From Rhodococcus opacus (lineage in GTDB: Bacteria > Actinomycetota > Actinomycetes > Mycobacteriales > Mycobacteriaceae), in contig NZ_JAAXPA010000004.1 of NCBI RefSeq assembly GCF_012396235.1, forward strand, positions 124,001 to 188,000: a stretch of DNA of 64,000 bases. The letters are read 5' to 3'. A program made the position numbers and the translations under genes. Below the pieces are notes generated by a model. It made no database searches. It saw only the letters and a program-made list of their open reading frames with translations, and was not told where the DNA came from. Positions within the stretch are counted from its first letter, which is position 1. Each line of letters begins with the position of its first letter. Positions 28,601 to 35,170 of the stretch are shown here, one piece after another.

Positions 28601-31312
28601 CTGCTCGGTCGCGGTGTCGGCGCCCACCACGTACGACACGAGCTGATCGCCGGCCGCCTGCGAGCGAATCACGGTGACGGCGAATCGCACCGCCGGATGC
28701 CGGAGGAGTGTCGCGTCGATCTCGCCCGGCTCGACGCGCAGGCCCCGGATGTTCACCTGTTCGTCGCTGCGTCCGAAATATTCGAGATCGTGGTCGCGGG
28801 TCCAGCGGACCGTATCGCCGGTGCGGTACACGCGGGTGCCCGGTGGTCCGTACGGGTCGGCGACGAACCGTTCCGACGTCTGCCGGGCGTTGCGGTGGTA
28901 CCCGCGGGCCAGGGCGGTCCCCGCGACGTACAGTTCGCCGACCACACCGACGGGGACCGGACGGAGCCGTTGGTCGAGGACCACGGCCCTCGTGCCGTGG
29001 ATCGGCCGGCCGATGGTGACCGGTCCGGACTCGGCGAGAGGCTCGCTGACGGTCGCCATGACGGTGGTCTCGGCCGGACCGTACGCGTCGATCATCCGGC
29101 ATCGGGACGCCCACCGAGACAACAGTTCCGGTGGACACGTCTCACCGGCGACGACGAGTGTGCGCAGCAGCAGACCTCCGACCTCGCCGGGTTCCATCGA
29201 CGCCAGGACCGACGGGGTGATCACCGCGTGGGTGACGTGTTCGGTGGTCATCAGCTGCGCCAATGGGGATCCAGCGAACACCGCGGGCGGGGCGATGACG
29301 AGAGCAGCGCCGGAGCCGAACGCCATCAGCATCTCGAAGACGGAGGCGTCGAAGCTCGGCGACGCGACATGCAGAACCCTCGCCGCACTGTCGAGGTCGA
29401 GTCGGGTGCGTTGCGCGGAGACCAGATTGGCGAGCCCGCGGTGCGTGACCACGACTCCCTTGGGGACGCCGGTCGATCCGGACGTGTAGACGAGGTAGGC
29501 GGCGTCGTCGAGTCGTATTGCCGGCGTGGGGAAATCGTGGACGTTCGAGCTGCCTGCCTCGTCGAGCAGTAGCCACTCGATGCTGCCCGGCAATGTGGTT
29601 GCGTACTCCGCGGACGTCAACCCGACTGCCGCGTGGGAGTCGTCGAGCATGTGCCGAACACGGGGGACCGGGTAGTTCGGATCCACCGGAAGGAAGGCGG
29701 CCCCCGTTTTGGCGACGGCCCAGACCGCGCAAACGTAGTCGGAGGACCGGGGCAGAGCCACCGCGACGATGTCGCCGGACCCGACGCCGGACCGTGCCAG
29801 CGTCGCAGCGATCCGATCCGATCGCCCGTCGAGTTCGCGGTAGCTGATCGTGCGGCCGGCGCTGACGACGGCAGGCGCGTCCGGATGCTGTGCGGCGGCG
29901 CGGAACACGTCGGCGAGCGTGACCGGGACGCTGTCGGGCGGTCCGGGGAAGGGGACCAACGCCGCGGTTTCGTTCTCCGTGAGGACCGGGAGTTCCCCGA
30001 TCGGGTGGGCGGCATCGGCGTCGAGGAAGTGCCGGAAGTACCGCAGGAATCTCGTGTGGTGCCCCTCGAGTTCGTCCTGCGAATACAGTCGCGGGTTCGC
30101 CTTGAAGTCGAGGTGCACACGTCCGCGGGGACCGTACCGGTACAGGTTCACCAGGAGGTCTTCGATCGGACCCGAAGACAGCACATGCAGTTGGCTCCGC
30201 AGCGAACCGAGTTCCAACTCCTCGGGGAACAGCATGATGTTGACGGCGGGGCCGAACAGTCGCGGCCCGGACAGCGCGCTTTCCCGGTCTGCGCGGATGT
30301 CCTCGTGCCGGTACCGCTGATGCCGCAGGGCACCCGACATCACGAGGCGCGTGCGGGACACCAGATCGCCGATGGTCGCCGTCCCCGCGGACGTGATGCG
30401 CAGCGGCACCACGTTGGACACCATGCCGCCGGACCGGCGCAGCGCCGCCGTCGTGCGGGCCGACACCGGGAGACTGAGCGTGACGTCGTCCTCGCCGGTC
30501 ATTCGCGCCAGATAGCCCGCGACCGCGCAGACGGTAAGCGTCGCAGGATTGACTCCGTGCGCTGCCGCGCACTTCTCGAGCTGGTCGACGACCTCGGTGG
30601 TCAACGTTCCGTCGACGTCCCGGGAACCGGCGGTCGCAGGCGCGGAGCCGCGCGCGAGGGTGCTCGCGCGGGTGACACCGCGCATCGTCTCGGTCCAGTA
30701 CTCCCGGTCGGACTCCCGGCGGGCGGAGTTGCGGTAGTCGGTCTCGAGTTCGTGGATGCGCCGAAGACCGACGGGCTTGCTCGCGGGTGGTGGCAGTCCG
30801 TGCACCGCGGCGGTGTAGAGCGCGGCGATCCGGTAGAGCATCGTGACGGACCCGAAACCGTCCATCGCGATGTGGTGGGCGCGCGAATACCAGAAGTAGT
30901 GGTCGTGTCCGACGTGGAGAAGGAACGAGACGGTCAGGCGGTCACGCTGGACGTCGATCGGATCGGCGGTCTCGGTGCGCATCCACGCGTGCGCCGCCGC
31001 CTCGGGGTCCGGCGTGTCCCGGAAGTCGAGGTAGCCAACGGGAGCGTCCAGGCTCGGTTCCACCCATTGCAGCGGTTGCCCGTCGACCTCGGAGATCTGC
31101 AGGAAGAACGACTCGAACTCGGCGGCGGCTCGGACACACGCAGAAGTCAGGACGCTCCGGTCGAGATCGCCGTGGATGTCGACGTACTGGGCGACCGACA
31201 CCGGAACCGTGGGGTCGACGTGCTGCGCGAGCCACATCCCCGTTTGCGCGGGTGACAGGGGGAACGCGCGCGCCGACGAGTCTCCGGGACCAACCGAGGT
31301 CGGTGAACTCAT
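16592..31312 (-). CDS. Four-module nonribosomal peptide synthetase (C-A-T-E-C-A-T-C-A-T-C-A-T-TE)
   Basis: 4906 residues. Condensation His motifs lie near residues 146 (HHIAMDG), 1657 (HHIVLDG), 2685 and 3731 (HHISADG); an epimerase-type HHLVIDGVSW near 1179 follows the first carrier. Adenylation cores (TSGSTG) are near 611, 2115, 3167 and 4216, each with a GKLDR Lys. Carrier Ser sites are near 986 (GGDSI, as expected before an E domain), 2502, 3545 and 4604. A thioesterase GYSVGG Ser is near 4739. The product should be a tetrapeptide with a D residue first, joined to an acyl or aryl group because module 1 begins with a C domain resembling the EntF one. Aligning by eye to GrsA gives specificity residues DAFVVAAVM, DIWHYAWAA, DGLFVGGVM and DARYSGEVA; none matches a code I know. 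A lipopeptide or siderophore is possible. Confidence 0.95.
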   Translation of the reverse strand: MSSPTSVGPGDSSARAFPLSPAQTGMWLAQHVDPTVPVSVAQYVDIHGDLDRSVLTSACVRAAAEFESFFLQISEVDGQPLQWVEPSLDAPVGYLDFRDTPDPEAAAHAWMRTETADPIDVQRDRLTVSFLLHVGHDHYFWYSRAHHIAMDGFGSVTMLYRIAALYTAAVHGLPPPASKPVGLRRIHELETDYRNSARRESDREYWTETMRGVTRASTLARGSAPATAGSRDVDGTLTTEVVDQLEKCAAAHGVNPATLTVCAVAGYLARMTGEDDVTLSLPVSARTTAALRRSGGMVSNVVPLRITSAGTATIGDLVSRTRLVMSGALRHQRYRHEDIRADRESALSGPRLFGPAVNIMLFPEELELGSLRSQLHVLSSGPIEDLLVNLYRYGPRGRVHLDFKANPRLYSQDELEGHHTRFLRYFRHFLDADAAHPIGELPVLTENETAALVPFPGPPDSVPVTLADVFRAAAQHPDAPAVVSAGRTISYRELDGRSDRIAATLARSGVGSGDIVAVALPRSSDYVCAVWAVAKTGAAFLPVDPNYPVPRVRHMLDDSHAAVGLTSAEYATTLPGSIEWLLLDEAGSSNVHDFPTPAIRLDDAAYLVYTSGSTGVPKGVVVTHRGLANLVSAQRTRLDLDSAARVLHVASPSFDASVFEMLMAFGSGAALVIAPPAVFAGSPLAQLMTTEHVTHAVITPSVLASMEPGEVGGLLLRTLVVAGETCPPELLSRWASRCRMIDAYGPAETTVMATVSEPLAESGPVTIGRPIHGTRAVVLDQRLRPVPVGVVGELYVAGTALARGYHRNARQTSERFVADPYGPPGTRVYRTGDTVRWTRDHDLEYFGRSDEQVNIRGLRVEPGEIDATLLRHPAVRFAVTVIRSQAAGDQLVSYVVGADTATEQELLSFLAAALPPHLVPAAVVVLSHIPLTPSGKLDRTALPEHGLRSRSRTAPGSERERTLHTLYADILGTSDFGVDESFFALGGDSIMAILLASRARSAGISFTPRDVFEQRTIARLGQVAGNDVGRSVLEELPDGGVGDMPLTPAARFLFDRAGVVDRYAQAVVVELPRGMDAERLRTVIGAVIDRHDALRAHLVRGSDGTAFLTVSPAGAPLPEDTILRVPLPADADPAQRTRDEHEAAIRRLNPTAGVMMQCVWLDPGPGDTTRRGRLLLVAHHLVIDGVSWRILIGDLAAAWAQVTAGVPPTLAPIGTSLRRWSHGLIEEAQRPGRLSELSFWRTMTAGEDPPLGTRPLDARRDVNSTVDRVHTEVTAAVTHSLLTDLTAAFRCEVNDALLTALSLALAQWQRRRGRPATAPVIRLEGHGREEAVLHGADLSRTVGWFTSIFPIRLDLGDVDLDEAFAGGRSASTVIKSVKEQLRAVPDKGIGYGLLRLPGDGIGQVAFNYLGRLDTADTEREWRPVREGTAVFSSAEPSMPVTALIEITAFTTHGVLDATFAYPTGAIASEDVQALADLWEQALTALAAVARSPHAGGLTPSDLPLVAVDPNDIVEWERDRPGLLDVWPLTPLQSGLLFHAALAGADADPYAMQVVLTLSGHLDQDRLRRACIAVLAGHANLRTAFVRDSRGVPVQLVLDDVPLRWRQVELTDGDTGEVAEEILQGDRTARFDMSAPPLIRFTLLSRGPNRAELAITAHHIVLDGWSMPLLVREIFTAYQRGDVRTEPPDSSPYRDFLEWLAARDTEASARAWAVALDGITEPAAPAEPTPTTSETVLELSEEDTRKLTARATELGVTLSAIVQAAWGIVLGQATTRDDVVIGATVSGRPADVAGVESAVGLFVNTVPVRIPLDPDTDTAMLLTRLQADHVRLLDHHHLGLADIQQAVGVAPLFDTLVAFESYPVDRSALPEPVDGLTLDGVRAHDASHYAVTLAATVSRTLRLTVKCRSRRYDGAAMLARAGRVLECIGRDPHVVLGRLDLLGEQERERVLRTWNATDAPVPSQTLVDVFDAQVERSPGGVAVVFGRDRLTYAEFDARANRLARYLVAKGVGPEAVVGVAAPRSIELLVALHAVLKAGGAYVPVDPEQPLERTALVIDSAAPTLVLTSGCRNRTVPDGVAVVDLDVLDVTGYNPRPITDSERRAALHPANAAYVVYTSGSTGRPKGVTVTHEMMVNQFRWAQTLTPLDGSDAVLHKTPLTFDISAWELLWPLHTGARVVIAAPDGHRDPRYLARIIEQESITTLHVVPSMLDAFLEQCGPRAPSTLRRVYSAGEPLSAATASRFRERGAAALYNWYGPCEAAAATSESVDGNEFGTAVAIGRPIHNIRTYVLDSRLRPVPVGTRGELYLAGGYLARGYAGRPDLTAERFVADPVGGTGGRMYRTGDVVRWNESGRLEYLGRSDFQIKLRGQRIEPGEIESALTSDPAVTHAAVTVHRDPEAGDRLIAYVVPADGVPPDEGRIVDRLTGLLPAYMIPSAVVPLPALPLTTSGKLDRAALPEPAPAQSASDPPATPTEDVVAFVFAEVTGTGRVGRNDNFFAAGGNSLTAAQAVARVGAALGTSVGIRELFDHPTVAELSEYLPKRTHAVERTPLVRRAPTAHVPLSLAQQRVWFLNRLDGRSATDSIPVVLRLTGTLDESALCAAVGDVIERHEPLRTVYPEHDGIPCQHVLPASAVPACTVRRTTDPIARVRDLLSAGFDLTAEPPVRTELLAVNADEWVLTLVVHHISADGFSLGPLARDVMAAYRARAEGDSPGWTPLPVRYADYATWQRELQDGQRGLAYWTQTLSGLPELLPLPFDRARPPVATHRGANAEFTIDAEIHLRIRALARTHDATPFMVVHAALAVLAARLGDTSDIVVGAPIAGRGPRALDDLVGMFVNTLVLRTDVPLHTTFADTLTHVRNVDLAAYAHADVSFEEVVEAVAPARSRSRNPLFQLALAYHNTAPVVIDLPEVSAEIVEIATHTAKFDLQLTVTESVDDAGGPGPLSCVFTYATDLFDDATVAGFADRFRRILRAALAHPSIVVGDIDVRDPAEQQARHDGPPSLPQRTLPDLMSAAVRQNPGGSALTADGRSMTYRELDAESNRLARALMRRGVGPEALVALGLPRSVLSVVSVWAVAKTGAAFVPVDPRYPAARVRYLMDDSGAALGLTTVADREALPDGTDWLVLDDPGFRTECRGWSSDPVTDADRARPLDARHPAYVIYTSGSTGNPKGVVVTHTGLADFTAEQRDRYSVTASSRTLHASSPSFDGAVLEILLALGAGACMVLAPPMVQGENQLTDLLARERVSHVFTTPTVLATVDPRGLHDLRVVVVGGEPCPPELAAVWAEQAQMFNGYGPTETTVMTSISDPLAAGGPVTIGRPVRGAAVLLLDSRLHPVPTGVAGELYICGPGVARGYHRRPALTAARFVASPFGTAGERMYRTGDVGRRRRDGSIEYLYRNDSQIELRGVRIELGEIDATLLTHQAVRFAATDVRELRDGVEVLVSYVLPARNETVDPDQLIRYAATRLPTPLVPAIVVVVDAVPLTVNGKLDRSALPDPVPAATEFEAPHTPAERVVATAFAEVLGLDLVGRDENFFALGGSSLSATRVASRIGAALETTVPVRAVFDSPTVSALAVAVNEQTGGATRVALTVRPRPARVPLSPAQQRLWFLARLAPGSPEYNIPMALRLTGTLDVAALTAAVADVMGRHEPLRTLYPDSDGVAYQQVVPVSRAAPTLSPTPVSRGDVAARVATFASKGFALGAEPPIRARLFALAPDEWVLAVMVHHISADGFSVPLLVRDVMTAYEARVSGEAPRWAELPVQYTDYTLWQHELLGDRDDPQSVAAQQLSYWKDTLSGAPEQLSLPADRPHPAIASHRGGTVEFALDDVLYRAVEHTASALAVTPFMVVHAVFAVLLARLGGSTDIVIGTPVAGRGDQALDDLVGMFVNNLVLRTEVIPAESFAELLGRVREDDLDAFAHSTVPFETVVEVLDPARSRARNPLFQVALAFQNLDHTALTLPGLRVSAMTPPTRSARFDLQLTVTADPDPSTERTRRAAVFTYATDLFDHHTVANIGERFIRTLSEAVAQPDTAVGDLALLDPDPDVPTAVPSSGETLVDLFARQVASSPDAIAVVSGDRALTYRELDEHVNRLARHLIGAGVGPESMVGLAIRRSVDLLVGMYAVSKTGGAYVPIDPDQPAQRNAQIIRSSDTRVVLTTERDRFDLSDVLPTETQLVVVDRLDLSGIDPSPISDLDRIAPLRAQNPAYVIHTSGSTGTPKGVVVTHAAVVSFLSWRQDTDPLGADDTVMLKLQYTFDASVREFWWPLIAGARLVIARPDGHRDPRHLAELVGRHRVTAAYFLPLMLAEILAIPDADLTSLRQVSCGGEVLPPGTAHSFHARCPDATLYNEYGPTETAVAVTRTVVGNVDATVPIGVPQNGVGVLVLDSRLHPVPVGVPGELYLAGAQLARGYLGQPGVTASRFPANPWGPPGQRMYRTGDVVSRRRDGTIDYLGRRDLQVKIRGQRVELEEIETALRRDAAVAQSAAAVYESAGTGVRLVGYVVPRPDMVVDTRAVSAELAQRLPRYMVPNQIVVLGALPSTPHGKLDRRALPDPGVPRAQRFRPPTTRTEKLVTAVFADILGTGLVGLDDNFFELGGNSLSATRAASRLHATTRVEVRLEWFFADATAESIAARISSSFAAASDTSTGLEVLLPLHPDGGREPLFCIHPAVGLAWCYAGLSAHLGPDRPVWGVQSPAVTVPGERFSSITERAHRYVEEIRRVQPRGPYHLLGYSVGGVIAHAMAVELRSLGEEVRVLAMIDSYASAERDTPAPTLPELLTEFGGGASEQLGPEQLTRLYEDYVDVVDAAADFVPGHFDGSLVFFGAAGDGSQPVPASTTWRPWIDGDVIAHTVDRPHARMTDPEALAVIGPILAEYLAGASATDGTENPPATQRETAQRHE

Positions 31313-31387
31313 CGCTGACTTCTCTCACGCATACGTCCCCGCACGACGCTGCTTGCTGGGGTGCCTCCATTCAGGAGTCTGCCCCAG

Positions 31388-31411
31388 TTTTCTAGGAGAT
31401 TGCTTAGAAAC
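31388..31411. promoter_or_regulatory. Candidate operator upstream of the NRPS gene
   Basis: TTTCTAGG and CTTAGAAA form 8-base arms with one mismatch around AGATTG, about 80 bases before the NRPS start codon and inside an AT-rich patch. The 135-base gap between gpsA and the NRPS gene is the natural place for the NRPS promoter. A TCTAGA palindrome follows directly. Size and symmetry suit a TetR- or IdeR-like dimer, but no known consensus is matched. Confidence 0.35.
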
Positions 31412-31447
31412 GTCTAGATAGTGCTACTGCCGGTTGCAGTTGTGCGG

Positions 31448-32455
31448 TCACGCCACCTCATCCTCTCCGCCGGCAGCGACTTTCCGCAGGCCGCGGTAGG
31501 CGCCCTCCGGCGTCTGCCGTCCCGCGACCACTGCCTCGACCTCGGCGGCGATGGGCATGTCCACGTTGAAGTCGCGGGCCAGTTCCATCACGGTGGGGGC
31601 GGTCTTCACACCCTCGGCCACCTGCCCCAGCTTGGCGACGGCCTCGTCGACCGTCATGCCGCGGGCAATGAACTCGCCCACCCGCCGGTTGCGCGAACTC
31701 GGGCTCATACAGGTGGCGATCAGATCTCCGACCCCGGTGAGTCCCGCGAACGTCCGCGGGTTCGCGCCCATCGCCTCACCCAGCCGGGTCATCTCGGCCA
31801 ACCCGCGCGCCAGGACCATCGCGCGCGTGTTGTCGCCGACGTCCAGTCCGTCGGCCATGCCCGAAGCGATGGCCACGATGTTCTTCAGCACACCGCCGAG
31901 TTCGCAGCCCAGCACATCGGTGTTCCGGTACACACGGAACACGGCGGACGCGAACAACGGCTGCAACGCCGTGGCCACCCGGACGTCCTGAGTGGCGACG
32001 ACCGACGCCGCGGCGAGCCCGTCGACGATCTCCCGCGCAATGTTCGGGCCCGCCAGAAGCCCGACCGGATGCCCGGGCAGGCACTCGGCGATCACCTCGG
32101 TGGGTCGTAGCCGCGTTCCCGGCTCCAGCCCCTTCGCCAGCGACAACACCGGCACCCACGCCCGCACCTCGTTGGCGATCTGAGCAAGAGTGCTGCGGAC
32201 CGCGTGCGACGGCACCCCGACCACGAGAACGTCGGCTTCCTGCGCCGCCTCCACCAGGTCGGCTGTGGAGCGCATGGAGTCGGGGAGTGGGCGGTCGCCG
32301 AGATACCGAGAGTTGCGGTGCTCGTTGTTGATCTCGTCGGCCGTGTCCGAGTTTCGCGCCCACAGCAGGGTCGGTGTGTTGTGGGCGGCGAGACCTGCCA
32401 CCGTCGTTCCCCACGACCCGGCGCCGAGCACGACGACGCGTACCGGGCGGGCCAT
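31448..32455 (-). CDS. gpsA: NAD(P)-dependent glycerol-3-phosphate dehydrogenase
   Basis: 335 residues, full length. The N-terminal Rossmann motif is GAGSWGTT. Family motifs [31 protein letters not shown] (catalytic Lys) and [12 protein letters not shown] are intact. It reduces dihydroxyacetone phosphate to sn-glycerol-3-phosphate for phospholipid synthesis. It lies upstream of the NRPS gene on the same strand with a 135-base gap, so read-through is possible, but a functional link is not obvious. Rhodococci often carry more than one copy, and whether this is the housekeeping one cannot be told here. Confidence 0.93.
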   Translation of the reverse strand: MARPVRVVVLGAGSWGTTVAGLAAHNTPTLLWARNSDTADEINNEHRNSRYLGDRPLPDSMRSTADLVEAAQEADVLVVGVPSHAVRSTLAQIANEVRAWVPVLSLAKGLEPGTRLRPTEVIAECLPGHPVGLLAGPNIAREIVDGLAAASVVATQDVRVATALQPLFASAVFRVYRNTDVLGCELGGVLKNIVAIASGMADGLDVGDNTRAMVLARGLAEMTRLGEAMGANPRTFAGLTGVGDLIATCMSPSSRNRRVGEFIARGMTVDEAVAKLGQVAEGVKTAPTVMELARDFNVDMPIAAEVEAVVAGRQTPEGAYRGLRKVAAGGEDEVA

Positions 32456-32561
32456 TACCGATCACCCATCGTGTTGATGCTGTCCATGACATCCAGCCTG
32501 GCACTTGCCGGGCGTTCACGAAGCTGATTCGGCAAGTCCCTGCGGCCGCTAGCATCCATTC

Positions 32562-33233
32562 ATGCGTGGACGAATTGCGGGACTTGCAGCGTGTGTCGGT
32601 GTGCTCGCCTCCATGGCAGTCGGTGAAGCGCACGCTGCGCCTCCGACGCCGCTCGGCGACATGGCGGCAGTGCGAGCCGCCCTCCAGTCGGCCGCCATGC
32701 CGATCAGCACCCGCACCGCGCAGTCGATCACGACCACCATCGAGCGCATCGCCGCCGGTACACCGCGATACAACTACTTCCCCCGATCGGTTCATCTCGT
32801 CGAGGGCACAGCTCAGCCGTTCCTGTACGACACCACCGCTGCGGACTGCCTCCCTGCCGGTTTCGGAGAGCAAAACGATTCGGTCGGTATCGCGCGAGCG
32901 ATAGCCGGCCCCGCCGTCGACGAGAACCTGCCTGTCCCTGTCATTCCGCCGGGGAAGGTCAACGTCTTCTTCAGCGGGATGAACACGGCAATGTCGTCGC
33001 CGCTGCAGGCCGACCTCGTCGAGGTCGCCTGGCTGAACCTCACCACCATGCAGTCGGGGCGAGCGCCGCTGTATCAGGAGCGACCGGCCGATTACATCGT
33101 CACGCTGTCCAACACCCTCGAGACAGGCAGGGGCACAATCGTGTTCGTCGTCTTCGGGAGCATCCTCGACAACACCAGCCGAGCATTGCCGCCGTGTGAT
33201 TACGCCCCGGTGGTCGGCGTCGTCCAGGCTTGA
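32562..33233 (+). CDS. Secreted protein of unknown function
   Basis: 223 residues. The N-terminus MRGRIAGLAACVGVLASMAV with a following AHA-A site is a clear Sec signal peptide, cut near residue 26. The mature part has two Cys residues (about 87 and 212) that could form a disulfide, and no enzyme motif I recognise. Style resembles the many small exported proteins of Mycobacteriales whose role is unknown. It is divergent from gpsA by about 106 bases and ends 8 bases from the convergent nuclease gene. Confidence 0.75.
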   Translation: MRGRIAGLAACVGVLASMAVGEAHAAPPTPLGDMAAVRAALQSAAMPISTRTAQSITTTIERIAAGTPRYNYFPRSVHLVEGTAQPFLYDTTAADCLPAGFGEQNDSVGIARAIAGPAVDENLPVPVIPPGKVNVFFSGMNTAMSSPLQADLVEVAWLNLTTMQSGRAPLYQERPADYIVTLSNTLETGRGTIVFVVFGSILDNTSRALPPCDYAPVVGVVQA

Positions 33234-33241
33234 TCGCGCTG

Positions 33242-34558
33242 TCATGACGCTCGGAGGTGTGCGATCAGCACGGCTTCGACCTCCGACTGTCGTGCCGCGG
33301 TCGGGAGCGGCGGGGCCGCCGACCGGTAGTGGTGCCCGGTCGGGGTGCCGAGGTCGATGAGGTGGGTGCGGCCGGGGTTGTGCACCGGTCGGGCCGTCCA
33401 GCCTGGTGCTTCCTTCGCGTAGTTGCAGGCCTCGCACAGCCCGGACCCGTTTCGCGCGGTGGTCTTACCCAATTTCCTGCGGGAGCGGATGTGATCGTGG
33501 TGCCGGATCGGCGCATCGCACCACGGCGTACGACACGTCCGATCCCGCAGGTCGATCAGCTTCCGCAGGCTTTTCGGGAACGTGCGGGACTGCGACTCCA
33601 TCGCCGTCAGCGCCCCCGAGTGCGGACAGGAGTACACCCGCCGTAGCGATGTCTCGGTGTCACGATCGACGGCGTCGGCCACCAGTTGCCGAGCGATACC
33701 GGCCGGCACCGGCCCGAACCCGTGGAGCTGCGCGGCCTCGTGCCCGCCGGCCGGCAACGTCTCGTCCGAGAGCACCAGATTCACCGCCACCGGCACACCC
33801 GACGCCACTGACGCTCCGGTGCCGCGCTCGAACAACAGATCCACCATCAGCTGATTGCGGGTGCGACCACCACTGTCCCCGGTCGCGATGAGACTGTTCG
33901 CATCCCGGCCCAGGGTCGCCTGCAGACACACGGCCTGCTCCACGGGCATCAGCACGCTCAGATAGGCCATCGAATCCGGCGCTGGGCGGGTCGTGACCCG
34001 ACGCTCGGACACTGCCTTGCGATGCCGCCGCACCACGGACGCGGCGTCGAGTTCCACCGCCAACGCCTTCGCCCGTGCGATCAGCCCGCGGTCACCGACT
34101 CCGTCGAGAATGGCTGGATCCGAGCACAACCGGCGGTCCACGATGCCCCGATCGGCAGCCGACAGGCACGCTGTTTCCCGCACCAACAGGGTGGCCCGCC
34201 ATTCGTTCAACCGCCCGGTCTGCAACATGGCCAGGGTGTGCGGCATCTCGTGCACCAGAGCCTGCGCGAACCCCAGATGTCGCCCGCCGCGGTTCGGGGA
34301 TTCCCGGCGCGCCAACGCAATCTGCGACGCGATACCCCGGTCCCACTCCGCCCGTGGCAACTCTCGAGCCCTGCGGTCCGCACGGATACTCGTCGCGACG
34401 TCGTCGGTGATCACCGCCTGCACCGCACACCCGACCGATTTCAAAGTCTCGATCGCATCGAGCAGATCTATGCCCAGTCCCGGATCTCCACTTGCCGCCT
34501 CGGCGCATTGCAGTCGCGCCGTGAATGTGCGCAATTCCTCGAGAAGTACTGCCCCCAC
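33242..34558 (-). CDS. DUF222 / HNH endonuclease domain protein (13E12 family)
   Basis: 438 residues. The long N-terminal helical part matches the DUF222 layout of mycobacterial 13E12-repeat proteins. The C-terminal part has a Cys-rich HNH nuclease core: CRTPWCDAPIRHHDHI, then SGLCEACNYAKE. Family members occur in many near-copies per genome and sometimes within mobile regions; the biological role is unsettled. I choose the GTG at 34558 because GGGAGG lies 6 bases upstream; a TTG two codons earlier has the ribosome site touching it. Confidence 0.85.
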   Translation of the reverse strand: MGAVLLEELRTFTARLQCAEAASGDPGLGIDLLDAIETLKSVGCAVQAVITDDVATSIRADRRARELPRAEWDRGIASQIALARRESPNRGGRHLGFAQALVHEMPHTLAMLQTGRLNEWRATLLVRETACLSAADRGIVDRRLCSDPAILDGVGDRGLIARAKALAVELDAASVVRRHRKAVSERRVTTRPAPDSMAYLSVLMPVEQAVCLQATLGRDANSLIATGDSGGRTRNQLMVDLLFERGTGASVASGVPVAVNLVLSDETLPAGGHEAAQLHGFGPVPAGIARQLVADAVDRDTETSLRRVYSCPHSGALTAMESQSRTFPKSLRKLIDLRDRTCRTPWCDAPIRHHDHIRSRRKLGKTTARNGSGLCEACNYAKEAPGWTARPVHNPGRTHLIDLGTPTGHHYRSAAPPLPTAARQSEVEAVLIAHLRAS

Positions 34559-34564
34559 AACCAA

Positions 34565-35170
34565 CCTCCCCCAAGGTCAATCGAATACATGTTCGACTCT
34601 AGCAGCGAAGTCCCGACCGGGCAATGCCCGAATCGCAGGCTGGGTACCGGTGCCGCTCAGCGAAGGCCGACATGTCCCGCCAGCCGTCCCCGCGGGCCGG
34701 TGCAGTCGAACCGGAGCCAACGGTCGGGCTCGGCCTCCACGTCGACGGCGGCGTCCTCCCCGACCATCATCCCGAGGTCGACCGGCACCACCCGCCCCGT
34801 CAGCGGCTCGCGGCGGACACGCGAGCAGGTCCTCGGCCAGCACCTCGTCACCCGGGCCTGCGCGCCACGTCAGCGGTTGACGACCGACAGGTGCCAGCAG
34901 CCGAGCGACCTTGGACGACTCGATGTCCACCGGCTCCGCTATGGGCCCACCGATCGACCCCGCCATCTCGGCCCCGTCTCCGTGGCGGTGACCACCTGTC
35001 CATCGGCAAGGGTGATTCCCCGAAGATGGCGTGCGGGCCGCGGCGCTGTCAGGTTGCAGCCTCAGAGTACGGCTCGAGGGAATACGATTTTCAACGTTCT
35101 GCGATGAGTTCGGCCATCTCTTCAGGTCTGTCTATTTGTATCCCGCACCCGGTTATTGGAGGAATCGCCC
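34565..35170. other. 606-base stretch without an intact gene
   Basis: This lies between the nuclease and the RibD-like gene, which are divergent. It holds the frameshifted remnant described separately (34657-34966, minus strand) and otherwise no convincing frame. The last 30 bases carry the GGAGG ribosome site (about 35157-35161) of the next gene and an AT-rich leader, so a plus-strand promoter probably lies near 35100-35150. No repeats or integrase site were seen. Confidence 0.5.
34657..34966 (-). pseudogene. Frameshifted remnant of a small gene, family not recognised
   Basis: Two minus-strand frames join into one sensible sequence. The first (from 34966) reads MAGSIGGPIAEPVDIESSK through DEVLAEDLLA; the second continues from RVRREPLTGRVVPVDLGM and ends GRLAGHVGLR at a stop at 34657. 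The switch is near 34825, where the first frame turns into low-complexity Arg/Gly text while the second becomes a normal acidic and hydrophobic mix. One base gained or lost would explain it. The joined product would be about 100 residues. I do not recognise the family. A sequencing error is the main alternative. Confidence 0.45.
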
